Source: CAMEON01 sp964463245
GTDB taxonomy: Bacteria; Bacillota; Clostridia; Oscillospirales; CAG-272
DNA length: 49,908 nt
Reading direction: 5' to 3'
NCBI GenBank assembly: GCA_964463245.1
Contig: CAYXBU010000008.1
Span: 1 to 49,908, forward strand
Shown here: positions 32,830 through 41,506 of the stretch, one piece after another
Layout: every line of letters starts with the position of its first letter
How positions within the stretch are numbered: the first letter of the stretch is position 1
Notes under the pieces: generated by a model
Databases searched by the model: none
What the model was told of the DNA's origin: nothing
The model's input: only the letters and a program-made list of their open reading frames with translations
Translations under genes and position numbers: made by a program

Positions 32830-33726
32830 TTATTTTCCCCTTCTCATCTTATGTATCACTACATACACCGCCAGCAGGAGGAGCACCGAACCGCCCAGGA
32901 TGGCATACATCCCGCCGATCGGCACCGTGTGCCCGAAGCACTCCGGCGAGCAGTCCAGCGAGCGGCGAATGTCCTCCACGACCTCCGGCGGGAACCCCAC
33001 CGATGTCATCTCGGAGAACGCCCCACTCATGGCGTGGTTGCGGACGAGAGCGGTGCCGTAGGTGCCGGGGAGCAGGGAGAGGGTGTTCTGAAGCCCCTCC
33101 GAGAAATTGGAGATGGGCATATACGCCCCGCAGATAAAGCCGTAGCCCGCCGAGATGATGGTTCCGACCGCCGAGCCTTGCCCACTCGTGCTGAGGAACA
33201 CATGGATGCAGGAGGACAGCGCGACCCCAAAGAGGGTCAGCAGGATCACATCGGCCAGCAACCCCAGCACATTCGTAAGGGTCAGATACCAGCAGTCGGC
33301 GGCGAGCAGGTATACCATGCAGGCAGCCAGCGCGGTCAGATTGACGATCAGTGTCGCCAGCAGGGAGGCGAGAAAGTAGCTGAGCGCCAGCGTGGAGGAG
33401 CGGACGGGGGAGACCGTCAGGTCGCGGCGGGCACCGCTGATCCTGTCCTGCACCATCAGCAGATTGGAGCAGAACGCCACCGTCACGCAGGACACCGCCA
33501 ACAGCGAGGAGATGAGCTGCCCCGCCACCGTCGCGTCGATAATGGCGGTATCCATGACAAAGCCCTCAGGCAGAGCTGAAAGAAAGCTGTCGCGGTAGAC
33601 ACGCGCCAAAAAGGTCGCGTACAGCACCAGCAGGATGAGGGGGGAGATCAGCGCGGAGAAGAACATCCCCCTGTCCTTGAAGAACAGCTTGCAGTTGCGG
33701 CGGGTCAGTTGTCCGAGTCCGATCAT
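32830..33726 (-). CDS. ABC-2 type permease
   Basis: 298 residues with six predicted helices and the ABC-2 layout: a basic N-terminal helix (LTRRNCKLFFKDRGMFFSAL), a long extracellular loop after the first helix, SGARRDLTVSPVRSSTLALS on the cytoplasmic side and the G-Y-x-x-x-x-Y-x-P-I-S motif GYGFICGAYMPISNF near the fifth helix. It belongs to the DrrB/NodJ group of drug or polysaccharide exporters. Its start overlaps the ATPase stop by 4 bases. Confidence 0.88.
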   Translation of the reverse strand: MIGLGQLTRRNCKLFFKDRGMFFSALISPLILLVLYATFLARVYRDSFLSALPEGFVMDTAIIDATVAGQLISSLLAVSCVTVAFCSNLLMVQDRISGARRDLTVSPVRSSTLALSYFLASLLATLIVNLTALAACMVYLLAADCWYLTLTNVLGLLADVILLTLFGVALSSCIHVFLSTSGQGSAVGTIISAGYGFICGAYMPISNFSEGLQNTLSLLPGTYGTALVRNHAMSGAFSEMTSVGFPPEVVEDIRRSLDCSPECFGHTVPIGGMYAILGGSVLLLLAVYVVIHKMRRGK

Positions 33727-34649
33727 GATGCATCCCCTCCTGTCAGCTTCTTGCCCGTGACGGTCAGGAACACATCATCCATCCGCCCTTTTACGATCTC
33801 GTAATCCTCAAACAACTCCGGATGCGACAAAATGAGCTGTGTCGCGGCGGCGGTGTGCGGCACCGTGACCCGCACCGCCCCCCGCAGTTCCTCGCAGGGT
33901 AGCCCCAGTACCGCGACCTCCTCGGCCGTCTTACCGTAGAGGGTGATGGAATCCCCGGCGTAGCGGTTCTTCAGCTCCAGCGGCGTACCCTCCGCCGCAA
34001 TGCGCCCCGCATCCAGGATCACCACATAGTCGGCATCCGCCGCCTCCTCCATGTAGTGGGTCGTGAGGAACACCGTCATGCCCTCCTCCCGCCGTAGGGT
34101 CTGCACCACCTCCCACAGCCGCCGCCGTGTCTGCGGGTCAAGGCCGGTGGTGGGTTCATCCAAGATCAATACCTCGGGACGGTGAAACAGCGCACGGGCA
34201 ATGTCCGCCCGCCGCCGCTGGCCGCCCGACAGCTTCCCGACCGGGCGATCCAGAAGCGGCTCCAGCTCCAGGAGGCGGGACAGCTCGACCAGCCGTGCGC
34301 GGAAGTCTGCCCCGGTGATCCCGTAGAGGGCGGCGCGGCATTGCAGGTTGTCCCGCACCGACAACACACGGTCTAGCACCGAGTCCTGAAAGACCACTCC
34401 CAGCCGCCGTGCGATGTCCTCCCGTCGGCGGTCGATCCCCTCGCCGCAGACTGTCACCTCTCCGCTGTCCCGTTGGAGCTGTCCGCACAGGATGGAGATG
34501 GTGGTGGATTTCCCCGCGCCGTTCACACCGAGGAAGGCGAACAGCTCGCCCCGCCGCACATGGAAGGACAGGTCGGTGACGGCGTGTACCTCCCCAAAGG
34601 ACTTATGCAAGTGTTGTATGTCAATGATATGTTCCGAATCGGCAGTCAT
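33723..34649 (-). CDS. DrrA-type ABC transporter ATP-binding protein
   Basis: 308 residues from ATG 34649, chosen because AAAGGAG lies about 12 bases upstream and the residues before it cover the operator-like dyad. Walker A GVNGAGKST, signature LSGGQRRRADIA, Walker B VLILDEPTTGLD and the switch His in FLTTHYMEEA are all intact. The extra C-terminal 90 residues with LKNRYAGDSITL and EDYEIVKGRMDDVFLTVTG are the DrrA extension that locks the ATPase to its permease. It is the first gene of the four-gene exporter operon. Confidence 0.93.
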   Translation of the reverse strand: MTADSEHIIDIQHLHKSFGEVHAVTDLSFHVRRGELFAFLGVNGAGKSTTISILCGQLQRDSGEVTVCGEGIDRRREDIARRLGVVFQDSVLDRVLSVRDNLQCRAALYGITGADFRARLVELSRLLELEPLLDRPVGKLSGGQRRRADIARALFHRPEVLILDEPTTGLDPQTRRRLWEVVQTLRREEGMTVFLTTHYMEEAADADYVVILDAGRIAAEGTPLELKNRYAGDSITLYGKTAEEVAVLGLPCEELRGAVRVTVPHTAAATQLILSHPELFEDYEIVKGRMDDVFLTVTGKKLTGGDAS

Positions 34650-34669
34650 GCCCGTCACAGACTCCTTTC

Positions 34670-34685
34670 TGCAACGATTGTTGCA
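34670..34685. promoter_or_regulatory. Operator-like dyad before the exporter operon
   Basis: Perfect inverted repeat TGCAAC (34670-34675), GATT, GTTGCA (34680-34685), between the promoter (34710-34738) and the ribosome binding site of the first gene. It fits a TetR- or MarR-type repressor site or a leader hairpin. The regulator is not in the window. Confidence 0.55.
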
Positions 34686-34709
34686 TAACATCGGGTTTTG
34701 CTCGCCCCT

Positions 34710-34738
34710 ATTATACACGATTCAAGGGAGATTGTCAA
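34710..34738 (-). promoter_or_regulatory. Consensus sigma-A promoter of the exporter operon
   Basis: On the minus strand, -35 TTGACA (34733-34738), 17-bp spacer, -10 TATAAT (34710-34715): both hexamers match consensus perfectly. Confidence 0.85.
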
Positions 34739-34869
34739 GGGGATTTATAATTTTTTTGCAGGGATGAGCCGCCTTTTTGTGTCAGCGCATCGGCAAGAAC
34801 CCCTCCGTCCGAGACCCCGCCCGCAGAGCAAAAAATGCCGCCGTTCGGCCGGAAATTCGGCACATCCTA

Positions 34870-34898
34870 TTGACATTTTTTCGCAGATAGGCTATAAT
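34870..34898 (+). promoter_or_regulatory. Consensus sigma-A promoter of the sugar isomerase gene
   Basis: -35 TTGACA (34870-34875), 17-bp spacer, -10 TATAAT (34893-34898), perfect in both hexamers and divergent from the exporter promoter. Confidence 0.85.
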
Positions 34899-34904
34899 TC
34901 TTTC

Positions 34905-34918
34905 AGTGGATATCCACT
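34905..34918. promoter_or_regulatory. Perfect palindrome at the start site of the isomerase promoter
   Basis: AGTGGATATCCACT is a 14-bp perfect palindrome that begins 7 bases after the -10, covering the expected transcription start. This is a typical repressor position, so the strong promoter is probably held off by a sugar-responsive regulator. Confidence 0.65.
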
Positions 34919-34946
34919 CAAGATAGTAAGAAAGGAATCAAGTGAA

Positions 34947-35675
34947 ATGAAAACTGCATACGGACTTCAGCTTTTCAGCGTGCGCGACGTGACCGATAAG
35001 GATATGGAGGGTGCCCTCCGCGAGGTCGCCGCCATGGGCTACCAATGTGTAGAATACGCCGGCTTCTTCGGCCATCCCGCCGAGCAGATCGCCGCCTGGC
35101 AGGAGAAGTATGGCCTGACCTGCAGCGGCACCCACACCGGCTGGGGCGAGCTGCTGCCCGAGAACATCGAGGCCACCATCGCCTACCACAAGACCATCGG
35201 CAACAAGCACATCATCGTCCCCGGTGCCGATTTGGATTCTTTGGAGAAGATCATCGACTTCTGCGCCGTCATGAACCGCGCCCAGCTGCGGCTGGCGAAG
35301 GACGGTATCTCCTTGGGCTACCATAACCACAGCCATGAGTTCGTGGTCATGCCCTGGGGCTCCACCATCCACTCCGAGCTGGAGAAACGCGGCACCTTTG
35401 ATTTTGAGATCGATACCTTCTGGGCGTTCAACGCAGGTCTTGACCCGCTGGCTCTTCTGGAGCGGCTGTCGGGTCGTGTCCGCGTCATCCACCTCAAGGA
35501 CGGCCTGCGCGGCGGCGTCGGCAAGGCACTGGGCGAGGGCGAGGCTCCCGTACTGGCGGTCAGGCAGAAGGCACTGGACATGGGCATCCGCATGGTCGTG
35601 GAGAGCGAGGGGCTTGATCCGACCGGGCTCGGCGAGGTCAAGCGTTGCATCGATTTCCTGAAGGCTCAGGAGTAA
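34947..35675 (+). CDS. Sugar phosphate isomerase/epimerase (AP endonuclease 2-like TIM barrel)
   Basis: 242 residues from ATG 34947 behind AGAAAGGAA. Motifs of the family are visible: LQLFSVRD, GYQCVEYAGFFGH, GTHTGW, IIVPGAD, LGYHNHSHEF and the metal-site residues in FEIDTFW, VIHLKDG and VVESEG. Such enzymes interconvert ketoses and aldoses or epimerise inositol and sugar phosphates with a divalent metal; the substrate cannot be read from sequence. A CotH lipoprotein, a SIS isomerase and an alpha-galactosidase follow. Confidence 0.87.
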   Translation: MKTAYGLQLFSVRDVTDKDMEGALREVAAMGYQCVEYAGFFGHPAEQIAAWQEKYGLTCSGTHTGWGELLPENIEATIAYHKTIGNKHIIVPGADLDSLEKIIDFCAVMNRAQLRLAKDGISLGYHNHSHEFVVMPWGSTIHSELEKRGTFDFEIDTFWAFNAGLDPLALLERLSGRVRVIHLKDGLRGGVGKALGEGEAPVLAVRQKALDMGIRMVVESEGLDPTGLGEVKRCIDFLKAQE

Positions 35676-35725
35676 TATTCTGTTTCCCATCTTCCCATCA
35701 CCGAAAAGAAAGGCGGTTCCCTACC

Positions 35726-37651
35726 ATGCACACAAGGTCACGTACCCGTTGGCTCTCCCTCCTGCTCCTGCTCCTGTGCGCGGGGCTGTTGCTGACCTCC
35801 TGCTCGACCACGCCATCGCAGGAGACCGAGTCTGACTCCATCCCCGAGAGCGGCGCAGAGACACCGTCCGGCACCTCCCCCGAGACCGATACGGCAGCCC
35901 CCGATGCCGAGACCGACACCTCTGCGGAGACCGAGACGGATCCTGACCCCGTCGTGACCGGTACCGAACCGTTCTTTTCGGCCGAGGGCGGGCTCTATAC
36001 CGATGCCTTGACCCTGACCCTGATCCTGCCCGAGGGTCTGCCCGAGGGCAGTGTCATCCGCTACACCCGGGACGGCTCTGCGCCGAACCGCGCTTCCGCC
36101 GTATATCGGAACACACTGTCCATTCTGGAGAGCGCGGACAGCGTGCTGACCCTGCGCGCCGCCTGCTTTGACAAGAACGGCAACCGCCTCGGCGCCGTGG
36201 TCACCCAGACCTACCTGCGGGTAGCTCAGCGCGAGGGGATGTGGACGGTGTCCATCTCGGTCGCCAAAAACGACCTGGATGCCATGAACGCCTCCTACAA
36301 CGACAAGATCGAAAAGCCCGCCCATGTCGAGCTGATCACCCCGGAGGGCAAGCGCGTGATCTCGCAGGATGCGGGTCTGCGACTCTTCGGCGGCTCCTCC
36401 CGCTCCTTGGCTCAGAAGTCCTTTAAGCTCATCGCTCGCAAGGACGGCTACTTCGGCGAGAATGTCGCCTACACCGGCAAGGGCTCCTTCTCCTACCCCC
36501 TGTTCTCCGACCGCCTCATCCGCTCGGGGGAGAAGGCAGGGCAGGTGTTGGGCAAGTACGACAGCTTCATCCTGCGCAACGGCGGCAACGACTCCCTCCT
36601 GCACGCCACAGTGGATCCCACCGCCCCGACCCTCATCCGTGACGGTCTGGCCAACAACTTCGCGCTGAAGTGGGCTCCCGGCGTGGATGCCTCCCTGTCT
36701 CAGTTCGCCATCGTGTACATCAACGGCGAGTACTACGGCATTCTGGATATGCGGGAGAACCTCAACGAGGACTATGTCAAGCGGGTGTACGATGTCGACG
36801 ATAACGACGTCGTCATCCTCAAGAGCGAGCTGGACACCAACCGTCACTGCGACCAACACGGGAACGGCGGCGAGTGCCGCTTCTGCGGTGTCTGGTTCTT
36901 CTACGAGACCGACGAGAACGAGGTCGCGCAGGCCGCCATGAAAGAGTGGATCAGCCTCTGCAAGCAGGCCGCCGACGGGCTGTCTCTGGACAGTCGGGCG
37001 CAGGCCGAGCTGTATGCAAGCCTCTCCGAGAAGATCGACATGGAAGGGTTCCTGCAATACATGGCACTCAACCTCTACCTCTGCAACACCGACTGGCCGT
37101 ACAACAATGTCAAGTTCTGGAAGTATACCGGCGAGCCGATCGAGGGGATCGAGATCACCGACGGCAAGTGGCGGTTCATGACCCGCGACATGGATATGTG
37201 CTTTGGCCGCTACTCCTCCCCGGAGCTGTTGCCGGATCTGGACTCCCGCGCCGAACGGGACACCTTCTGGCGCACGCTGGGCAACTACCTCCCCGGCTAC
37301 GAGGCCTACTACCGGAGCGAGGGCACCGACCGCCTCTACCCCGATGCGCTGGGTGTGGGAGGTCTGTTTGCCTTCTGCCTGCAGAACGAGGGCTTCCGCA
37401 GTGACTTCGTGACCTACGCAAGATCCCTCGCCTCCGAGGAGGCAAAGACCGCCCTGCTGGAGCTGTACAACAACAGCAATACGGTGCTCAAGACCCCCAT
37501 CAAGGCGCATATCAACCGCTGGAAAAACTGGATCGGGATGGATCAAAAGCAGTGGAGCAAGGCATCCTCCAAAGTCAAGTCCTTTATCGAGGATCGCCCC
37601 GCGCAGTTCCTGTCCCACTTAGATCGGATGCTGGAGGTTCTGGGGGTATGA
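35726..37651 (+). CDS. CotH-kinase-like lipoprotein
   Basis: 641 residues from ATG 35726, where a lipoprotein signal ends LTSC. A Glu/Thr/Pro/Asp linker is followed by a domain of about 85 residues (SVIRYTRDGSAPNRASAVY, ADSVLTLRAAC) like the chitobiase C-terminal beta module. The rest is a CotH domain: RLFGGSSRSLAQKSFKLIAR, ILRNGGNDS, YINGEYYGILDMRENLNEDY and the metal-binding type segment WRFMTRDMDMCFG. CotH proteins are protein kinases in Bacillus spore coats; the many outer-surface homologs of Clostridia may phosphorylate surface proteins or bind glycans. It overlaps the SIS gene by 4 bases. Confidence 0.87.
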   Translation: MHTRSRTRWLSLLLLLLCAGLLLTSCSTTPSQETESDSIPESGAETPSGTSPETDTAAPDAETDTSAETETDPDPVVTGTEPFFSAEGGLYTDALTLTLILPEGLPEGSVIRYTRDGSAPNRASAVYRNTLSILESADSVLTLRAACFDKNGNRLGAVVTQTYLRVAQREGMWTVSISVAKNDLDAMNASYNDKIEKPAHVELITPEGKRVISQDAGLRLFGGSSRSLAQKSFKLIARKDGYFGENVAYTGKGSFSYPLFSDRLIRSGEKAGQVLGKYDSFILRNGGNDSLLHATVDPTAPTLIRDGLANNFALKWAPGVDASLSQFAIVYINGEYYGILDMRENLNEDYVKRVYDVDDNDVVILKSELDTNRHCDQHGNGGECRFCGVWFFYETDENEVAQAAMKEWISLCKQAADGLSLDSRAQAELYASLSEKIDMEGFLQYMALNLYLCNTDWPYNNVKFWKYTGEPIEGIEITDGKWRFMTRDMDMCFGRYSSPELLPDLDSRAERDTFWRTLGNYLPGYEAYYRSEGTDRLYPDALGVGGLFAFCLQNEGFRSDFVTYARSLASEEAKTALLELYNNSNTVLKTPIKAHINRWKNWIGMDQKQWSKASSKVKSFIEDRPAQFLSHLDRMLEVLGV

Positions 37652-38286
37652 TCCCGCTGTTTGAGAATCACCCCGCCCTCGCGGGGCTGGAGCCCGCCGC
37701 CCACGCGGCGCGGGAGCTGACCGTCTCCACCTTCCGCGCGGGCGGGCGGATGCTGCTCTGCGGTAACGGCGGCTCGGCCGCCGACTGTGACCACATCGTG
37801 GGGGAGCTGGGCAAGGGATTCCTTTCGAGCCGCCCCCTTACACCGTCCGACCGCGCCGCCTTTGCCGCCGCCCTGCCGTCGGATGACCCCGACCTGTCCC
37901 TGCTCTGCAAGGGTCTGCAGGGGGGTCTGCCCGCCGTGTCCCTTCCGTCCCAGACCGCGCTGGTCTCGGCGTTCTGCAACGATGCCGACCCCACGCTGGT
38001 CTATGCCCAAATGGTGCTGGCTCTGGGCAAGCCGGGCGACCTTCTGGTCTGCCTGTCCACCTCCGGCAACTCCCGCAATATCCTGCTGGCCGCCAAGACC
38101 GCCCGCGCCCGCGGGCTTCGTGTCCTGTCCTTCGTCGGGGAGCGGGTCTGCGGGCTGGACGGGTTGTCGGATGTCATCCTGCACGCCCCCGCGACCGAGA
38201 CCTACCGCATCCAAGAGTACCACCTGCCGCTCTACCATTGGCTCTGCGCCGAGGTGGAGGCGGCCTGCTTCGGAAAGGAGACATGA
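37648..38286 (+). CDS. SIS-domain phosphosugar isomerase (GmhA-like)
   Basis: 212 residues from ATG 37648, translationally coupled to the CotH gene by ATGA. The SIS fold is clear: LLCGNGGSAADCDHIVGELG, LVCLSTSGNSRNILLAAK and a C-terminal QEYHLPLYHWLCAEVE helix. The pattern G-N-G-G-S-A-A-D matches D-sedoheptulose-7-phosphate isomerase GmhA, the first step of heptose synthesis. In this setting it may act on another sugar phosphate; no other heptose genes are in the window. Confidence 0.82.
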   Translation: MIPLFENHPALAGLEPAAHAARELTVSTFRAGGRMLLCGNGGSAADCDHIVGELGKGFLSSRPLTPSDRAAFAAALPSDDPDLSLLCKGLQGGLPAVSLPSQTALVSAFCNDADPTLVYAQMVLALGKPGDLLVCLSTSGNSRNILLAAKTARARGLRVLSFVGERVCGLDGLSDVILHAPATETYRIQEYHLPLYHWLCAEVEAACFGKET

Positions 38287-38289
38287 CCC

Positions 38290-40464
38290 ATGCCCATCCG
38301 CTATGATCCGTCCTCCATGCGCTTCCTCCTGTCCACGCGCCATACCCTCTACGCCTTCGACGTGTGGAAGGGACGGTACCTCCGCCACCTCTACTACGGC
38401 AGGAAGACCCGGAATGTCCCCACGCCCCCGCCCACCGTGGTCTCCTTCAGCCCCTATATCCGCGAGCTGACCGCCGAGAACTCCCCCAACGAGCTGCCGC
38501 AGGAGATGTCCTTCTTCGGTTCGGGGGACTTCCGTGCGGAGGGTCTGCGGCTCTGCGGCCCCGACGGCACCGGCGTGACGGATTTCGTATATGAGGGCTA
38601 CCGCATCTTCTCGGGGCGTGTCTGCCCGGAGGGTCTGCCGTCGGCGCGGGCGGATGCTGATACCCGCACGCTGGAGATCACCCTCTCGGACGCGGTCACG
38701 GGGTGTTCCCTGCTCCTCTACTATACCGTCTTCCCGAGCAGCGATGTCATCACCCGCCACCTGACACTGGTCAATAAAAGCGGTGCCCCCATGCACATTG
38801 AGACCTGTATGCCCCTCGTGCTGGACATCCCGCGCTCGGATCTGGATATGATCACCCTGTGCGGCGCATACGGCCGCGAGTGTGAGCTGCAACGCTTCCC
38901 CCTGCACCGAGGCTGTCAGTCGGTCGGCTCCCGTCGGGGCGCATCCTCCCACTTTGCCAATCCCTTCTTTGCCCTCTGCGACCACCGCGCCACCGAGGAA
39001 CGCGGGGAGGCCTACGGCTTCAACTTCGTCTTCTCCGGCTCCTTTGAGAGCCGTGTCGAGGTGGATCATCGCGGGCAGACCCGCGTCTTGGAGGGACTTG
39101 GCTCGGAGTGCTTTTCCTATACCGTGGAGGTCGGTGAGTCCTTTGACTCCCCCGAGGCGGTCTTGACCTACTCGGCGGCGGGGCTTGGTGGCATGAGGCG
39201 CAACCTCCACCGCTTTATCCGCGCACATATCCTGCCCCCCGCCGCCCGAAAGCCCCACCCCGTGGTGCTCAACACCTGGGAGGCGGTCTGGTTCGGAGTG
39301 GATCAGGAGCTTCTGCTCCGCTTTGCCGAGACCGCCGCGCCGATCGGCTTTGACATGGTGGTCATGGATGACGGCTGGTTCGGTGCGCGGGATCACGACC
39401 GCGCCGGGCTGGGAGATTGGTACCCCAACCCCAAAAAATTCCCCCACGGTCTTCGCCCCTTCGCGGACGGCATCCATGCCACCGGGCAAAAGCTCGGTAT
39501 CTGGATCGAGCCGGAGATGGTCAATCCCGACTCGGAGCTGTACCGCACCCATCCCGACTGGTGCCTGCGGGTCGGCGGCCGTGAAGCTCCGGAGTCCCGC
39601 AACCAGCTGGTGCTGGACATGGCCAACCCCGAGGTGCTTGCCTACCTCAAGGACAGCTTTTCGCGGGTCTTTGACGGAGTCGAGATCGACTACTTCAAGT
39701 GGGATATGAACCGCAACTTAGCCTGTGTCGGTTCGGCGGCTCTGCCGCCCGAGCGGCAGAGAGAGGTCTGCTTCCGCTATGTCAAAGGAGTCTATGAGCT
39801 GTTGCGCTGGTTCGGAGAGCACTTCCCGAACGCCGTCATCGAGACCTGCTCGGGCGGCGGCGGACGGTACGACCTCGGCATGATGCAGTTCGGCATCCAG
39901 ATCTGGACGAGCGACAACACCGACCCCTATGCCCGTACCCGCATCCAGGCGGGTGCCCTGCTGGGCTACCCCGCCGCTACCATGTCCTGCCATGTCTCCA
40001 ACCCGCACGGCAGCCTCGCCTCGCTGGACTTCCGCTATAAGGTCGCGGTCGGCGGGATGCTGGGGTATGAGCTGAATATCCTGGACATGAGTCCCGAGAT
40101 CAAGACCGAGATCGCCCGCCAGATACGGGAATATCACCGCTTTGAGCACCTGATCCGAGAGGGGGATCACTACGAGCCGGCCTCGCCGCTCCGCTACCCC
40201 TACGCTGCCTACTGCTACGCCGCCCCGAACGGCGAGGAGCTGTTGCTCTCCCTGATCGAGACGGTCGGTTGCCCGGCGGGCAAGACCAAACGCCTGCGGG
40301 TGCGGGCGGCTCTCCCCGGTGTGACCTACATCGACCGCCTCAGCGGACGGTGCTTCGACGGCGATGAGCTGCGCGCCGGTATCTGCCTTACCTGTACGGG
40401 AGAGCCGAACTCCGCACAGCTGTACCACTTGACGGTCAAGCATTCCGATGAGAAGCAGCAATGA
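38290..40464 (+). CDS. Alpha-galactosidase, family GH36
   Basis: 724 residues, no signal peptide. It has the N-terminal beta-supersandwich, then the (beta/alpha)8 barrel with VVMDDGWFGARDHDR, LGIWIEPEMVNPDSELY, the nucleophile Asp in YFKWDMNR, ETCSGGGGRYDLGMMQF and the acid/base Asp in WTSDNTDP, ending in a beta-sandwich. It cleaves terminal alpha-1,6-galactose from raffinose-type sugars or galactosylated glycans. The product fits galactokinase at 4285-5670. It follows the SIS gene by 3 bases, in one operon. Confidence 0.94.
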   Translation: MPIRYDPSSMRFLLSTRHTLYAFDVWKGRYLRHLYYGRKTRNVPTPPPTVVSFSPYIRELTAENSPNELPQEMSFFGSGDFRAEGLRLCGPDGTGVTDFVYEGYRIFSGRVCPEGLPSARADADTRTLEITLSDAVTGCSLLLYYTVFPSSDVITRHLTLVNKSGAPMHIETCMPLVLDIPRSDLDMITLCGAYGRECELQRFPLHRGCQSVGSRRGASSHFANPFFALCDHRATEERGEAYGFNFVFSGSFESRVEVDHRGQTRVLEGLGSECFSYTVEVGESFDSPEAVLTYSAAGLGGMRRNLHRFIRAHILPPAARKPHPVVLNTWEAVWFGVDQELLLRFAETAAPIGFDMVVMDDGWFGARDHDRAGLGDWYPNPKKFPHGLRPFADGIHATGQKLGIWIEPEMVNPDSELYRTHPDWCLRVGGREAPESRNQLVLDMANPEVLAYLKDSFSRVFDGVEIDYFKWDMNRNLACVGSAALPPERQREVCFRYVKGVYELLRWFGEHFPNAVIETCSGGGGRYDLGMMQFGIQIWTSDNTDPYARTRIQAGALLGYPAATMSCHVSNPHGSLASLDFRYKVAVGGMLGYELNILDMSPEIKTEIARQIREYHRFEHLIREGDHYEPASPLRYPYAAYCYAAPNGEELLLSLIETVGCPAGKTKRLRVRAALPGVTYIDRLSGRCFDGDELRAGICLTCTGEPNSAQLYHLTVKHSDEKQQ

Positions 40465-40499
40465 TCATCCCAACGCCCCTCGACATGATAAATGTATTG

Positions 40500-40604
40500 A
40501 AAGTCCTTGAAGGGGGGTGGGGGATGTGAATGTTTGCCGCTTGCGGCAAACTTCATCAACTGTCGCTACAGCGGCAGTTGTAATTCCATTCAGGAAGTTC
40601 CCCC
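40500..40604. repeat. Palindromic intergenic repeat, copy 2, with two extra hairpins
   Basis: AAAGTCCTTGAAGGGG (40500-40515) and TTCAGGAAGTTCCCCC (40589-40604) match the two parts of copy 1 (27575-27628) in the same order. Between them lie two hairpins: GTTTGCCGC/GCGGCAAAC (40532-40551, perfect) and CAACTGTCGC/GCGGCAGTTG (40557-40580, one mismatch). The element fills the space between the alpha-galactosidase and the SGNH hydrolase and ends just before an A-rich stretch and an AAAGGAG site. Confidence 0.7.
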
Positions 40605-40628
40605 ACAAATAAAAAAAGGAGCACAACC

Positions 40629-41462
40629 ATGAATTACTTAGATACCTTTGCACCGGCGGACGAGCGTCCGTTGGATAGGCCGTTGCCTGCGGGCGGCGGT
40701 ATGTGTTCGATCTTCCGCAAGATCGGGTGTGTGGGCGACAGCTTAGCATCCGGCGAGTTTGAGGTCGTGATGCCGACCCGACCCGACCCGAACGATCCGT
40801 CGCTCTTGGCGATCCACGGGCAAACGGTGTACTTGGATATGTTCGAGTACTCCTGGGGACAGCACCTGGCGCGTATGGCGGGTTGCACGGCACTCAACTT
40901 CTCCCGCGGCGGCATGACCGCCTCGGAGTACTGCCAGAGCTTTGCCGAGGCGAACGGCTTCTGGAGCCCCGACCTCGCCTGCCAGGCCTACATTGTGGGT
41001 CTGGGGGTCAATGATGTCATCAATGCCCGCCAGCCTGTCGGCAGCATGGCCGACGTCAAGGCGGATTGGCACGAGAACGCTGACAGCTTCGCCGGCTGGT
41101 ACGGTCAACTGCTTGCCCGCCTGCGGGAGATCCAGCCCGACGCACCCCTGTTCCTCCTGACCATGCCGCAGGACGAGATATGGGAGCGGCTGAACGCGAC
41201 CGAGATCGTCAAGGCACACGCGGCTCTAATGTACGACATGGCGGCACATTTCGGCAATGCCTATGTCATCGACCTCTACCAATACGGCCCCGTGCATGAC
41301 GAGGCCTACAAGAAGGCCTTCTACATGAACGGCCACCTCAATGCCGTGGGCTATCGGGTCGCCGCCGAGCAGATCGTGACCTACATCGACTACATCATCC
41401 GTCATAACCTCGATGCATTCCGTCAGGTCGGATTGATCGGGACACCCTACTACTTGCACTAA
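40629..41462 (+). CDS. SGNH/GDSL hydrolase
   Basis: 277 residues with no signal peptide. Block I is CVGDSLASGEF with the catalytic Ser, block II lies near NFSRGGMTAS, block III is YIVGLGVNDV with the Gly-x-Asn pair, and the catalytic His (with a nearby Asp or Asn) lies in MNGHLNAVGYRVAA. These enzymes are esterases, often carbohydrate deacetylases. The AAAGGAG site lies 8 bases before the ATG. Neighbouring genes suggest a role in removing acetyl groups from imported sugars. Confidence 0.82.
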   Translation: MNYLDTFAPADERPLDRPLPAGGGMCSIFRKIGCVGDSLASGEFEVVMPTRPDPNDPSLLAIHGQTVYLDMFEYSWGQHLARMAGCTALNFSRGGMTASEYCQSFAEANGFWSPDLACQAYIVGLGVNDVINARQPVGSMADVKADWHENADSFAGWYGQLLARLREIQPDAPLFLLTMPQDEIWERLNATEIVKAHAALMYDMAAHFGNAYVIDLYQYGPVHDEAYKKAFYMNGHLNAVGYRVAAEQIVTYIDYIIRHNLDAFRQVGLIGTPYYLH

Positions 41463-41506
41463 CCCAACGCGAGAGCCACCACGGCAGACGAAAGGAGGGA
41501 CTCTCC

